Source: Nocardiopsis prasina DSM 43845
GTDB taxonomy: Bacteria; Actinomycetota; Actinomycetes; Streptosporangiales; Streptosporangiaceae
DNA: 64,000 nt
Direction of reading: 5' to 3'
Assembly: GCF_000341265.1 (NCBI RefSeq)
Contig: NZ_ANAE01000079.1
Location: forward strand, 1-64,000
The position numbers and the translations under genes are program-made. This document shows positions 8,351-16,991 of the stretch, piece after piece. The notes beneath the pieces are model-generated. The model worked only from the letters and a program-made list of their open reading frames with translations, made no database searches and had not been told where the DNA came from. Position 1 is the stretch's first letter, and the number at the start of each line of letters is the position of its first letter.

Positions 8351-9871
8351 GTGGTGACGGAAACGGTGACGCGGACCACGGTCGACGGGATCGACCCGGA
8401 CAGACTTCGGGTGTGCCTGGAGGTGTTGGCCGAGGCGGAGGGGCTGCCCGTCGACCACGACGACTCCCTGACGCTCCAGCGGGGTACCGCCCGGCTGTTC
8501 AAGGCCCTGAAGGAGCGGCGGCGCAAGGAGCGCAACGCCGCCCGCAGCGCCCACGACAAGGCCGTGTTCGCCGCCACCGCCACGGCCGCCCCGGACCGGA
8601 TCGACGACGAGACCAACGGCCGCGCGCTCACCAGCCGCGCCCTGGCCTCCGGTGAGGACGGCGCGGAGGAGACCGGTGGCGCCGAGGACGCCGGTCGTCA
8701 GCTCGCCGGGGTGCTGCGCAAGGCCCGCCCCTGTTACGTGTGCAAGCAGAAGTACCAGGAGGTCGACGCCTTCTACCACCAGCTCTGTCCCGAGTGCGCC
8801 GTCTTCAACCGGCAGCGCAGGGAGGCCCGCACCGACCTGACCGGGCGGCGGGCCCTCCTCACCGGCGGCCGCGCGAAGATCGGCATGTACATCGCGCTGC
8901 GGCTGCTGCGCGACGGCGCCCACACCACTGTCACCACGCGTTTTCCCAACGACGCCGTGCGCCGCTTCGCCGCGATGCCCGACAGCGACCAGTGGCTGCA
9001 CCGGCTGCGGGTGGTCGGCATCGACCTGCGCGACCCCGGCCAGGTGGTGCGGCTGGCCGACTCGGTGGCCGAGCAGGGACCGCTGGACATCCTCATCAAC
9101 AACGCCGCGCAGACCGTGCGCCGCTCGCCGGGCTCCTACGCGCCGCTGATCGCCGCCGAGTCCCAGCCGCTGACCGGGGAGGGCCTGCCCGAACCGCTGG
9201 TGCTCGGCGGGGTCCGCCCCCGCGAGCTGGAGGGCGCCACCGAGTCCGAGGTGGCCGAGGTCGCGCCGCACACGCTGACCCCCGAGATGCTCACCTCCCT
9301 GGCGCTGACCACCGGCGCGGCACACCCGGACCGGGCGCACCAGGCGGGCGCGATCGACGCGGGAGGCCTGGTGCCCGACCTGGCACCGGTCAACAGCTGG
9401 ACGCAGCGGATCGGCGGGGTCGACCCCGTGGAGATGCTGGAGGTGCAGCTGTGCAACGTGAGCGCGCCCTTCCTCCTGGTGGACCGGCTGCGCCCCGCGA
9501 TGGCCGCCTCCTCCGCGCGGCGCACCTACATCGTGAACGTGTCCGCGATGGAGGGCGTGTTCGGGCGCGGGTACAAGGGACCCGGCCACCCGCACACCAA
9601 CATGGCCAAGGCGTCGCTGAACATGCTCACGCGGACCAGCGCCGAGGAGATGCTGGAGACCGACGGCATCCTCATGACCAGCGTGGACACCGGGTGGATC
9701 ACCGACGAGCGGCCGCACCCGGACCGGGTGCGGATCGCCGCCGAAGGATTCCACGCGCCCCTGGACCTGGAGGACGGCGCGGCCCGCGTGTACGACCCCA
9801 TCGTGCGCGGCGAGCTCGGCGAGGACCTGCACGGCTGCTTCCTCAAGGACTACCGGCCCTCGAACTGGTAG
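8351..9871 (+). CDS. Atypical SDR oxidoreductase with N-terminal zinc ribbon
   Basis: About 506 residues, twice the size of a normal short-chain dehydrogenase. The first 110 residues are charged and helical, followed by CYVCKQ...LCPEC (CxxC-x15-CxxC), a zinc ribbon. The Rossmann SDR domain follows: the nucleotide loop reads TGGRAKIG instead of TGxxxGIG, and NNAAQTVRR gives the NNAG-type motif. The active-site region after IVNVSAMEG reads TNMAK, so the catalytic YxxxK tyrosine is replaced by Thr. Loss of Tyr suggests another chemistry or a binding role. The GGRxKIG signature recurs, from memory, in a poorly studied SDR group shared with plants and fungi. GTG 8351 or 8354 are equally possible starts. 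Confidence 0.8.
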   Translation: MVTETVTRTTVDGIDPDRLRVCLEVLAEAEGLPVDHDDSLTLQRGTARLFKALKERRRKERNAARSAHDKAVFAATATAAPDRIDDETNGRALTSRALASGEDGAEETGGAEDAGRQLAGVLRKARPCYVCKQKYQEVDAFYHQLCPECAVFNRQRREARTDLTGRRALLTGGRAKIGMYIALRLLRDGAHTTVTTRFPNDAVRRFAAMPDSDQWLHRLRVVGIDLRDPGQVVRLADSVAEQGPLDILINNAAQTVRRSPGSYAPLIAAESQPLTGEGLPEPLVLGGVRPRELEGATESEVAEVAPHTLTPEMLTSLALTTGAAHPDRAHQAGAIDAGGLVPDLAPVNSWTQRIGGVDPVEMLEVQLCNVSAPFLLVDRLRPAMAASSARRTYIVNVSAMEGVFGRGYKGPGHPHTNMAKASLNMLTRTSAEEMLETDGILMTSVDTGWITDERPHPDRVRIAAEGFHAPLDLEDGAARVYDPIVRGELGEDLHGCFLKDYRPSNW

Positions 9872-9874
9872 GCG

Positions 9875-10888
9875 TCAGGGTTCCAGGACCAGGCGCACCG
9901 GTGCGCCGACCCGCTTCTCCAGCCGGTCCACCGCCTGGGGCGCCTCCTCCAGGGTGAACCTCCCGCTGACGGAGCGGCTGAACTCCAGGCGGCCCGCCCG
10001 GACCAGGTCCACGAGCTGCACCACGTGCTCCGGTTCCGACCCGTAGTGGCCGAGGACCTGCTGGCGCAGGTAGCTGAACCGGGTGCCGTCGCGGACCTCC
10101 AGGGGCTTGTCGGTCAGCCCGACCAGCACCAGGCGGCCGTGCTCGCCGAGGACCTGGACGGCCTGTTCGCGCACGCTCGGGACCCCGGCGAAGTCGAAGG
10201 CGACGTCCAGGCCGCGTCCGTGGGTGAGCTGGCCGATCCGGGTGAGGAACTCCGGCGCTGTGGAGTCCAGTGCCACGTCCGCCCCGTAGTCCAGGGCGCG
10301 CGCACGGGCGTGCTCGTCGGGGTCGGCGGCGATGATCGGGGCGGCCCCCACCATCCGCAGGAGCTGCACGGCGTGCGCGCCCAGGCCGCCCACGCCCCAC
10401 ACGGCCACGGCCTCGGCCGGGCGCACGTCACCGGTGGCGGTCACGGCGGCCCAGGGTGTGGAGACGGCGTCGGGGATGATCGCGGCCTGCTCGAAGGGCA
10501 GCTCGTCCGGGATGGGCACCACCGTGGACTCACTGGCCAGCGCGTACTCGGCCCACCCGCCGTCGTAGTCCACACCCCTCGTGAGCACCTGGCCGTGCCG
10601 GTCGGGCTCACCGGCCTGGAGCGCCACCCGGTCGCCGACCCGGACATCGAACACCTCCGGGCCCAGTTCCTCGACCTCCCCGGCGACCTCGTGCCCCAGG
10701 GTGACGGTGTCCCCCTTGAGGTGGAGCGGGGTCAGACCGCCGCCGACGAGATGGGCGTCGGACAGGCACACACCGGCCGCCCGGACTCGGACGAGGACCT
10801 GGCCTGGGCCGGGGGCGGGCCGGGGGACGTCGGTGACCGTGAGGGTTCGGTCGGTGATGTTCAGCCGGGCCGCACGCATGGTGGCCAT
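9875..10888 (-). CDS. Zinc-type alcohol dehydrogenase-like oxidoreductase
   Basis: NAD(P)-dependent medium-chain dehydrogenase. The catalytic-zinc Cys (AGVCLSD, near residue 40) and GHE motif (near 64) are present. The four-cysteine structural zinc loop is absent, its place being taken by ALQAGEPDRHGQ, as in some quinone-reductase-like members. The cofactor loop GVGGLGAHAVQ is near 165, and AADPDEH after beta-2 suggests NAD rather than NADP. ATG 10888 has gagg seven bases upstream. Only 3 bp separate it from the convergent SDR stop. Substrate unknown; a primary or secondary alcohol is likely. Confidence 0.85.
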   Translation of the reverse strand: MATMRAARLNITDRTLTVTDVPRPAPGPGQVLVRVRAAGVCLSDAHLVGGGLTPLHLKGDTVTLGHEVAGEVEELGPEVFDVRVGDRVALQAGEPDRHGQVLTRGVDYDGGWAEYALASESTVVPIPDELPFEQAAIIPDAVSTPWAAVTATGDVRPAEAVAVWGVGGLGAHAVQLLRMVGAAPIIAADPDEHARARALDYGADVALDSTAPEFLTRIGQLTHGRGLDVAFDFAGVPSVREQAVQVLGEHGRLVLVGLTDKPLEVRDGTRFSYLRQQVLGHYGSEPEHVVQLVDLVRAGRLEFSRSVSGRFTLEEAPQAVDRLEKRVGAPVRLVLEP

Positions 10889-10991
10889 AGGTCGTTCCTC
10901 GCAGTCGTGTCGCAGGTGCCCATTTCCTCACCGATCATCACGGTTGGTGCTGGTGTGCGCACGGGGACGACACGGACCTCACGGGTCAGAA

Positions 10992-11016
10992 CCCGCTCAC
11001 TTTTTCGTCAAGCGGG
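10992..11016 (-). terminator. Possible terminator of the two-component operon
   Basis: CCCGCT and AGCGGG pair around a 13-base loop, just past the response-regulator stop codon. The stem is short (6 bp) and there is no clear T tract on the transcribed strand, so this is weak. Confidence 0.3.
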
Positions 11017-11022
11017 CCGGGG

Positions 11023-11673
11023 TCAGTCCATGAGGCCGCCGCGGTACGCCCAGGCGGCGACCTCCACCCGGTTGCGCGCCCCGAGCTTCTCCTGCACCCG
11101 GGCCAGGTGCGTCTTGACCGTGCTCACGGTGACGTGCAGCTCCGCCGCCACCTCGGTGTTGGTGAGCCCGCGCGCGACCGTGCGCACGATCTCCAGTTCG
11201 CGGGCGGTCAGCCCGCTCTCGGCGAGGCCCTGCCGGGGTGCCCGGGCCGTCGAGAAGTGCTGGAGCAGACGCACGGTGATCTGCGGGGAGACCATCGCGT
11301 CGCCACGGGCGGCGGCACGCACCGCCTCGATCAGCAGAGCCGGTCCCGCGTCCTTGAGCAGGAACCCGACCGCGCCGCCCGTCAGCGCCGCGTGCACGTA
11401 CTCGTCGAGGTCGAAGGTGGTCACCACGACCACCCGGAGCGGGTCGGCCACCCCCGGGCCGGCCAACCGGCGGGTGGCCTCCAGCCCGTCGATCCCCGGC
11501 ATCCGGATGTCCATGAGGACCACGTCCGGGCGCAGCCGCTCGGCGAGCCGGACCGCTTCGATCCCGTCTCCCGCCTCCCCGACCACCGTGATCCCGTCCT
11601 CGGCGTCGAGCATGTAGCGGAACCCCGTCCGCACCATCTGCTGGTCGTCAGCGAGCAGCACCCGAATCGTCAA
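11023..11673 (-). CDS. NarL/LuxR-family response regulator
   Basis: DNA-binding output protein of a two-component system. The receiver domain starts IRVLLADDQQMVRTGF with the acidic pair and has the phospho-acceptor Asp in DVVLMDIRMPG (near residue 54), the switch Thr in VVVTTFD and the Lys in FLLKD. The LuxR-type helix-turn-helix begins at LTARELEIVRTVARGLTN near 155 and ends at HLARVQEKLGARNR. The start is TTG 11673, which overlaps the kinase stop as TTGA, so it is translationally coupled to the kinase. The target genes cannot be read from the sequence; the divergent DUF418 gene is a candidate. Confidence 0.93.
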   Translation of the reverse strand: MTIRVLLADDQQMVRTGFRYMLDAEDGITVVGEAGDGIEAVRLAERLRPDVVLMDIRMPGIDGLEATRRLAGPGVADPLRVVVVTTFDLDEYVHAALTGGAVGFLLKDAGPALLIEAVRAAARGDAMVSPQITVRLLQHFSTARAPRQGLAESGLTARELEIVRTVARGLTNTEVAAELHVTVSTVKTHLARVQEKLGARNRVEVAAWAYRGGLMD

Positions 11674-12893
11674 CCCTGACCGTCCCCTCCGCGCCGCGCG
11701 GGGATGGTTCCCCGCACGGTCCAACCCTGCCCCACGCCGTCGGGTCCCGCGGACAGCTCTCCGCCGAGGAGCCGGGCGCGCTCGCCCATGCCCACCAGCC
11801 CGTGCCCGCCGCCCACCGGAAGCCCGGAGCCCCGGCCGTCGTCCTGGACGCGCACCTCCACCTCGCCGTCCAGGACCGAGACCACCACGCTCACCCGGGT
11901 GGCGCCCCGCGCGTACCGCAGCGCGTTGGTCACCGACTCCTGGGCGATCCGCAGCACCGCCGTGCCCACCTCCGGTGGCAGGTCCGGGACCGGTCCTGAC
12001 ACGTGCACGGCCACCTCGGGGCGGCCGGGCGCGGCCGGGGCGGCGAGCGCGTCCAGCCCCTCGGCCGGGCCGGGCGCGAGCGGGGCCTCCCCCGGCTCCC
12101 GCAGGCGGGTGACCATCCCCCGCATGGACTCCAGGGCCCGGGTGCCCGCCGCCTCGATGTCCGGCAGGGCCGCGCGCACCGCCTCGGGGTCGCGCTCGGC
12201 GATGTGCCTCAGGGCCTGTGTCTGCACCACGATCCCGGTGACCTCGTGTGCCACCACGTCGTGCAGGTCGCGGGCGATGGCGAGCCGCTCGGTCGCGCGG
12301 ACGCGCTCCACGTCGGCCGTGCGCTCGGCCCGCCGCCAGCGCAGGTACAGACCGGGAGCCAGGCCGGCGACGACCGCCAGCAGCGCGGCGGTCGGTTCGA
12401 GGTCGAAGGGTTCCCGCAGGTGGTCGGAGTAGACGGCGAGGAAGGTCAGGACCATCACCACGGTGATCTGCCAGCCGCGGCACCGATACGCGGCCAGGGC
12501 GAGGATCGCCAGCATCCCCACGGCCTCGGACATGGTGATCGGGAAGCCGAAGATGCCCTTGGGCAGGGGCCACAGCAGCACCGACACGAACATCACGGCC
12601 ACCGGCGCGACGATCCCGGCGGCCAGGGTCGCGAGTGGACCGGCCGAGGGCCGCGCGACCAGGGCGACCAGCAGCACGCAGAGAGCGCCGGAGACACAGC
12701 CCGCGAAGTCCATCGCGGAGGTCGGCGGTCCCATCCAGTCGGGGTGCGTGGGGATGGCCGACGCCGTCCGCAGATCCACGACCCACAGCAGGATCGTCCC
12801 CGCCGTCAGGGCGAACGCCACCAGGAGGGGGTACAGGCGCGACCGGCCGTCAGCGGTGGCGGAGAGCCTGTTCAGAGCCATGGTGTGGAGCAT
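11670..12893 (-). CDS. Membrane sensor histidine kinase (HisKA_3 type)
   Basis: About 407 residues. Five or six membrane helices fill the N-terminal 180 residues with little extracytoplasmic loop, so it probably senses something in or near the membrane. The dimerisation/phosphorylation box reads ERLAIARDLHDVVAHEVTG with the phospho-His in DLHD. The ATPase domain has ITQ-like AQESVTNALRYA (N box) and DDGRGSG and GHGLVGMGERARLL (G boxes). It pairs with the downstream NarL regulator. ATG 12893 is chosen because the N-terminus is then a short basic tail before helix 1; 12881 is also possible and neither has a strong ribosome-binding site. Confidence 0.9.
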   Translation of the reverse strand: MLHTMALNRLSATADGRSRLYPLLVAFALTAGTILLWVVDLRTASAIPTHPDWMGPPTSAMDFAGCVSGALCVLLVALVARPSAGPLATLAAGIVAPVAVMFVSVLLWPLPKGIFGFPITMSEAVGMLAILALAAYRCRGWQITVVMVLTFLAVYSDHLREPFDLEPTAALLAVVAGLAPGLYLRWRRAERTADVERVRATERLAIARDLHDVVAHEVTGIVVQTQALRHIAERDPEAVRAALPDIEAAGTRALESMRGMVTRLREPGEAPLAPGPAEGLDALAAPAAPGRPEVAVHVSGPVPDLPPEVGTAVLRIAQESVTNALRYARGATRVSVVVSVLDGEVEVRVQDDGRGSGLPVGGGHGLVGMGERARLLGGELSAGPDGVGQGWTVRGTIPARRGGDGQG

Positions 12894-13074
12894 GGTGACC
12901 AGGCTAGGCCGTGGTCCGGCGGCGGTGCATCGGTCGAACGGACGACGCGCGGCGGGTGGTGGGGGCGGGGATGGGCCGAAAGGCTGACTCCGCACCCCTG
13001 GGGGTTCGACTGATCGGTCGATGTGCGGCGAGGGGCCGCCGGGGGACGCTGGTCCCAACCACGAGGGAGGACCA

Positions 13075-14355
13075 GTGACCACTGCATCGACCCCGGCCGG
13101 GGCCCCGGCCACCGCACCGCCAGGAGGTGCACCCGACGGCGGACCCGCGCGACGGGTCGCCCTGCTGGACGTCGCCCGCGCTCTCGCGATGATCGGCGTG
13201 GTGGCGATGAACGCGCCCACCGTCGTCTTCGCGGCCGAGCGCCTCGGGGAGGTCGAGCAGAGCACGCTCGCGTCGATCGTTGACGGGGCGCTGGGCCTGC
13301 TGATGTCGGGGAAGGCTCGTGCCCTGCTCATGGTGCTGCTGGGGGTGGGGGCCGTTCTCGCCTGGCGTTCCGCGACCCGGCGCGGAGGACGGCCGATGGC
13401 CGTCATGCTCCGCCGCTACGTGGTCCTGGGGGTGCTCTTCGGGGTGCCGCACCTGCTGGTGTTCCACGGCGACATCCTCACCCACTACGCGCTCACCGCG
13501 CTGGTGCTCGCCCCGCTGATGCCGTTCCTGCTGGCCGGGCGGGGGAACCGGCCCCTGTGGTTCGCGGTGGCCCTGTTCGCCACGGCCCCCTTCGCCGGGT
13601 TCGGCCTGGGCACGCTGTTCCCGGGCAGCCAGCTGGACATCCTGGTCACCCTCATCCCGCAGACCCTCGGGTTCTTCTGTGTGGGCGTGTGGCTGGCCCG
13701 CAGGCCCGAACTCGACCCCGAGCGCGCTGACGAGCCCACCCGGCTCCCGGCACGCATGATGTGGACGGGACTGGTGGGACAGATGCTCGGCCTGGTGGCC
13801 CTCTACGGCGCCGACCTGTTCTTCCCCATGGAGTTCGACTCCGACGGCATCCCGGTGATGGGTCCCGACGGCGTCCCGGTGGTCTCCCCGGGGTCGGACA
13901 TGATGGTCTCCTTCGGCGCGAGCCTCGGCGGCCTGGGCGGCGCCCTGTTCTTCCTGGGACTTGTGTGGTGGCTGGTGAGGCGGGACCGGACCGGTGCCCG
14001 CGCGCTGGGCACGCTGGCGCCGCTGGGCCGGATGACACTCACCGTGTACCTGGGCAGCACCGCCGTGTTCCTGCTGAGCATGAAGCCGTTCGAGGGCGAG
14101 ATCCCGCTCCTGGCGCAGTACGGGATCGCCGCCGCCTACTTCGTGGTGATGGCCCTGTTCGCCCGCTGGTGGCTGGGCCGCTTCAGGCTGGGGCCGCTGG
14201 AGTGGATCTGGCGCAGCCTCACCTACCTGCGCCCCATACCGATGCGCCGGATCCCGGAGGCGGTCACGTCGTCGCTCACCGAACCCGAGCGGGTCGTCAG
14301 CGGACAGGACCCGGCAGGGCGGCCCGGAACCCCCGGCGAGGTTTCGAGGGGCTGA
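13075..14355 (+). CDS. DUF418 family membrane protein
   Basis: Polytopic inner-membrane protein of about 426 residues with roughly ten helices. The N-terminal RVALLDVARALAMIGVVAMNAP and the C-terminal LGRMTLTVYLGST ... LGPLEWIWRSLTYL are the typical DUF418 ends. The family resembles acyltransferase-3-like membrane proteins, but its reaction is not established. GTG 13075 lies behind gggagg. It is divergent from the two-component system, 181 bp between them, so it may be a target of that system. A second DUF418 gene is at 62836. Confidence 0.85.
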   Translation: MTTASTPAGAPATAPPGGAPDGGPARRVALLDVARALAMIGVVAMNAPTVVFAAERLGEVEQSTLASIVDGALGLLMSGKARALLMVLLGVGAVLAWRSATRRGGRPMAVMLRRYVVLGVLFGVPHLLVFHGDILTHYALTALVLAPLMPFLLAGRGNRPLWFAVALFATAPFAGFGLGTLFPGSQLDILVTLIPQTLGFFCVGVWLARRPELDPERADEPTRLPARMMWTGLVGQMLGLVALYGADLFFPMEFDSDGIPVMGPDGVPVVSPGSDMMVSFGASLGGLGGALFFLGLVWWLVRRDRTGARALGTLAPLGRMTLTVYLGSTAVFLLSMKPFEGEIPLLAQYGIAAAYFVVMALFARWWLGRFRLGPLEWIWRSLTYLRPIPMRRIPEAVTSSLTEPERVVSGQDPAGRPGTPGEVSRG

Positions 14356-14389
14356 GGCGCGGAGCGCTGCTCCGGGGCGGTCCCGGTCT

Positions 14390-14674
14390 TCAGCCCCCGG
14401 CCACCGAGGGCAGCAGCCGGACGTCCGAGCCGTCGTGGACCGGTGCCTCCAGGCCGCCCACCGAACGGCACTCGTCCTGGTCCACGAACACGTTCACGTA
14501 CCGGCGCAGAGCGCCCTGCTCGTCCCTGATCCGACGGTCCAGGCCGGGGTGGCGCGCGGCCAGCGCGTCCAGCACGCCGCGCAGCTCGGTGCCGTCCTCG
14601 ACCTCCAGCGGCACGTGGGTGGCGCCCTCGGCGTCGACCCGCAGCACGCTGGTCAGGTGCACGGTCACCCGCAT
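14390..14674 (-). CDS. MoaD/ThiS-family sulphur-carrier-like protein
   Basis: A 94-residue beta-grasp protein ending in Gly-Gly (LLPSVAGG), the C-terminus that is adenylated and thiocarboxylated in MoaD and ThiS. It starts MRVTVHLTSVLR; YVNVFVDQDECR and DGSDVRLLPSV match the family. No moaE, moeB or thiazole genes are near. Its stop-to-start distance from the BNR gene upstream is 1 bp, and the ribosome-binding site ggaggtg lies inside the end of that gene, so the two are surely co-translated. The partner suggests a dedicated sulphur carrier rather than molybdopterin synthesis. Confidence 0.85.
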   Translation of the reverse strand: MRVTVHLTSVLRVDAEGATHVPLEVEDGTELRGVLDALAARHPGLDRRIRDEQGALRRYVNVFVDQDECRSVGGLEAPVHDGSDVRLLPSVAGG

Positions 14675-14675
14675 C

Positions 14676-15779
14676 TCACACCTCCGTGGCCCGAACGCAC
14701 AGGACGTCGGGCAGGTGGGCGGTGACGAGGTTCCAGCGGTCATCGTCGTCGGTGGTCGCGTAGACGTCCCCGGAACGGGTGCCGAAGTAGAAGCCGGGCA
14801 CCCGTGCTCCGTCCGTGCAGGCGGCGTCGCGCAGGACGATCCCGAAGTACGGCTCCTCGGGCAGGCCCTCGTTGACCGCCCGCCACGTCGTTCCGCCGTC
14901 GTCGGTGCGGTAGGCCCCCAGCCGGTACCCGGCCGGCAGGTGGACCTCCTGGCTGATCACGGGGAAGTTCAGCGCCGTGTCCGGGTCGTGCGGGTGGGCG
15001 ACCATCGCGAAGCCGAAGTCGGTGGGCAGCCCCTCCTCGATCCGGCTCCACCCGTCCACGGCCGGGTTGGCGCTGCGGTAGACCCCGTGGTGGTTCTGCG
15101 CGTAGAACGACCCGTCCGGGGCGGCGGCGACCTTGTGCACGCACTGGCCGTACTCGGGCTCCTCATCGGGGAGGAAACCAGCGGAGATACCCCGGTTGGT
15201 CGGCGTCCAACTGGCCCCGTCGTCCTCGCTCTGGTAGACACCCCCCGTGGACATGGCCACGGTGATCGCCTCGGGCGACTGACGGCCCGCGCCGAGCGTG
15301 CCGGGCAGGACCGTGTGGATGGCGGCGCCACCGGCGCCGGGCATCCAGTTGACCCGGTGCGGGTGGTCCCACAGTGCGCGGACCAGCTCGAAGCTGTCGC
15401 CCCCGTCCGAGGACCTGAACAGGGCGTGCGGCTCCACCCCGGCGAACACCGTGTCCGGGTCGGCGCCGAAGGCGAACTGCCAGGCGCGGGTCAGCGAACC
15501 GTCGGTGTCCTCGGGGAAGGCGATGGGCGGAGACGGCGGCTCGGTCCACGTGGCGCCGAGGTCGTCGCTGTGCCAGACGCTCGGACCGAAGTGCCAGCTC
15601 TCCGTCCCGGCGAGCAGCCGCTTGGTGCGCGGGTTGATCCCGACCGTGTAGACGGGGCTCATCCCCGCGTCGTTGGCCTCGTCCAGCCGGTGCGGACCGG
15701 TCACCTCCCATGCGCGCCGATCCTCGCTCCGGGCCGTGAACAACCCCTTGCGTGTGCCGATGACCAGGAGATATGCCAT
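14676..15779 (-). CDS. BNR/sialidase-like beta-propeller protein
   Basis: About 367 residues without signal peptide. It contains repeated Asp-box-like turns: SDDLGATWTEP, SSDGGDSFEL, SEDDGASWTPT, TDDGGTTWRAV and TDDDDRWNLV, pointing to a six- or seven-bladed propeller of the exo-sialidase/YCF48 type. No clear sialidase Arg triad can be placed, so glycosidase activity should not be assumed. ATG 15779 is preceded by ggag. It forms a two-gene unit with the MoaD-like protein; propeller plus ubiquitin-like sulphur carrier is a recurring actinobacterial pair whose job is unknown to me. Confidence 0.8.
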   Translation of the reverse strand: MAYLLVIGTRKGLFTARSEDRRAWEVTGPHRLDEANDAGMSPVYTVGINPRTKRLLAGTESWHFGPSVWHSDDLGATWTEPPSPPIAFPEDTDGSLTRAWQFAFGADPDTVFAGVEPHALFRSSDGGDSFELVRALWDHPHRVNWMPGAGGAAIHTVLPGTLGAGRQSPEAITVAMSTGGVYQSEDDGASWTPTNRGISAGFLPDEEPEYGQCVHKVAAAPDGSFYAQNHHGVYRSANPAVDGWSRIEEGLPTDFGFAMVAHPHDPDTALNFPVISQEVHLPAGYRLGAYRTDDGGTTWRAVNEGLPEEPYFGIVLRDAACTDGARVPGFYFGTRSGDVYATTDDDDRWNLVTAHLPDVLCVRATEV

Positions 15780-16269
15780 GACGAACTCCAAGGTGTGAGT
15801 CAGGTCTCCACTCTGGCACAGGGGGGCGGTCGTGGCCGGAAGGCGCGGGGCCGACCCGGCGGGCGGGGTGGCGGAAGCGTCAAAGGCGCGTCAGGAGGGG
15901 GTTGCGGACGCCTCGGGTAGTGAATAGTTAGGAACCCGAACGATTTACCGTGGGTGGCGAATTCGCACCTCGGGGAAATGGTGGCCCTGTTGGAGGGATA
16001 AGTTCTGTGTGGAGGGAACCCTTTCCGGGCAAGGGTTCTGCGGCGAGTGGAAGGCGGTTGTCGGTACCAGATCACTTTGCAATAAACTCCCGGGCCAACC
16101 GGTGTTCGCTCCGAGGTTTGCCCAAACCCCGGGACGCCGGTCACGTCCCGTCATCCAGCCCGGAAGACATCCCGCTCCTTCGGTCTCTCGGTCCGTTTCG
16201 GGACCACCGTCCCAATGGCCGGTCCCGCGTACCATCGAGAACCGAGTTCCCACTCGATAGGGTCGCCTC
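15780..16269. other. 490-bp gene-free region with a possible TetR operator
   Basis: This is the shared upstream region of the divergent BNR and TetR genes. Its composition is less GC-rich than the flanks and no frame has coding third-position bias. Two small inverted repeats are visible: GGGACG at 16131-16136 with CGTCCC at 16144-16149, and ATCGAG at 16234-16239 with CTCGAT at 16253-16258. The second lies 12 bases before the TetR start and could be an autoregulatory operator. I see no RNA gene. Confidence 0.4.
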
Positions 16270-16872
16270 ATGCACCACCCCCCGGACACGCTCCACGCTC
16301 GCAAACGTCGTAAGGCGAGGGCCACGATCGTGTCAGCAGCCTTCCAACTCTTCGCCGAACACGGATTCGACAACGTCACGGTCGCGGCCATCGCGGAACG
16401 CGCCGAGGTCGGCCGCACCACCTTCTTCCGGTACTTCGGCGACAAACAACAGGTGCTGTTCGCCGACGACAGCGCCGAGGTGGACCGCATGTGCGCCTAC
16501 GTGCGCGAACGCGTGGACCGGAAGCCGGGGACCGATCTCGGGGCCGCGCTCGCCCTGCTCCGTGAGGCCGCTGCGGCCACGCGACCCCACGCCGCCCTGT
16601 CACCCGCGCACTCGGTCGTGCTGGTGCGACTCCTCCGGGAGAGCATCGACCTCAGGTCCCGCTACCTGCTCACCAGGCAGCAGAGGGCGCTCCGGCTGGC
16701 CGTGGCCCTGACGGAGGCCGGGACGGTGGAGGACGTCGCCGTCCTGGCCGCCCACACGGCGATGGCCTGCGATCTCACGGCGATGCGGCTCGCGGACAGC
16801 CCGGAGGCCTACCCCGCCCGCGTGGACGAGGCCCACGGGATGCTCCGCACCCTGGGGATGTCCGGGGAGTGA
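16270..16872 (+). CDS. TetR/AcrR-family repressor
   Basis: DNA-binding regulator of 200 residues. The N-terminal helix-turn-helix reads NVTVAAIAERAEVGRTTFFRYFGDKQQVLF (about residues 36-65), and the C-terminal ligand domain is helical and not diagnostic. ATG 16270 gives a normal N-terminus; agggt upstream is a weak ribosome-binding site. It faces an MFS transporter gene end-to-end. TetR regulators often control exporters, but here the exporter promoter is at its far end, so the link is only positional. Confidence 0.9.
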   Translation: MHHPPDTLHARKRRKARATIVSAAFQLFAEHGFDNVTVAAIAERAEVGRTTFFRYFGDKQQVLFADDSAEVDRMCAYVRERVDRKPGTDLGAALALLREAAAATRPHAALSPAHSVVLVRLLRESIDLRSRYLLTRQQRALRLAVALTEAGTVEDVAVLAAHTAMACDLTAMRLADSPEAYPARVDEAHGMLRTLGMSGE

Positions 16873-16874
16873 CC

Positions 16875-16905
16875 GGATCGGGGCGCGACCCTCCTGCCCC
16901 GATCC
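16875..16905. terminator. Bidirectional terminator between tetR and MFS gene
   Basis: GGATCGGGGC and GCCCCGATCC form a perfect 10-bp stem with an 11-base loop right after the TetR stop codon and before the convergent MFS stop. GC-rich stems without T tracts are usual terminators in actinomycetes. Confidence 0.6.
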
Positions 16906-16991
16906 GCACGCCCTGACACGGCCGTTCCCGGCACCCGTCCCCGGCCCGCACACCCGGACCCGGACCGGGCCGCGCGGGGGCCGACCGTGGC

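Noticed and set aside
13761-15920. 719-codon plus-strand frame running from DUF418 through the MoaD and BNR genes
   Set aside because: Crosses genes on both strands; no domain.
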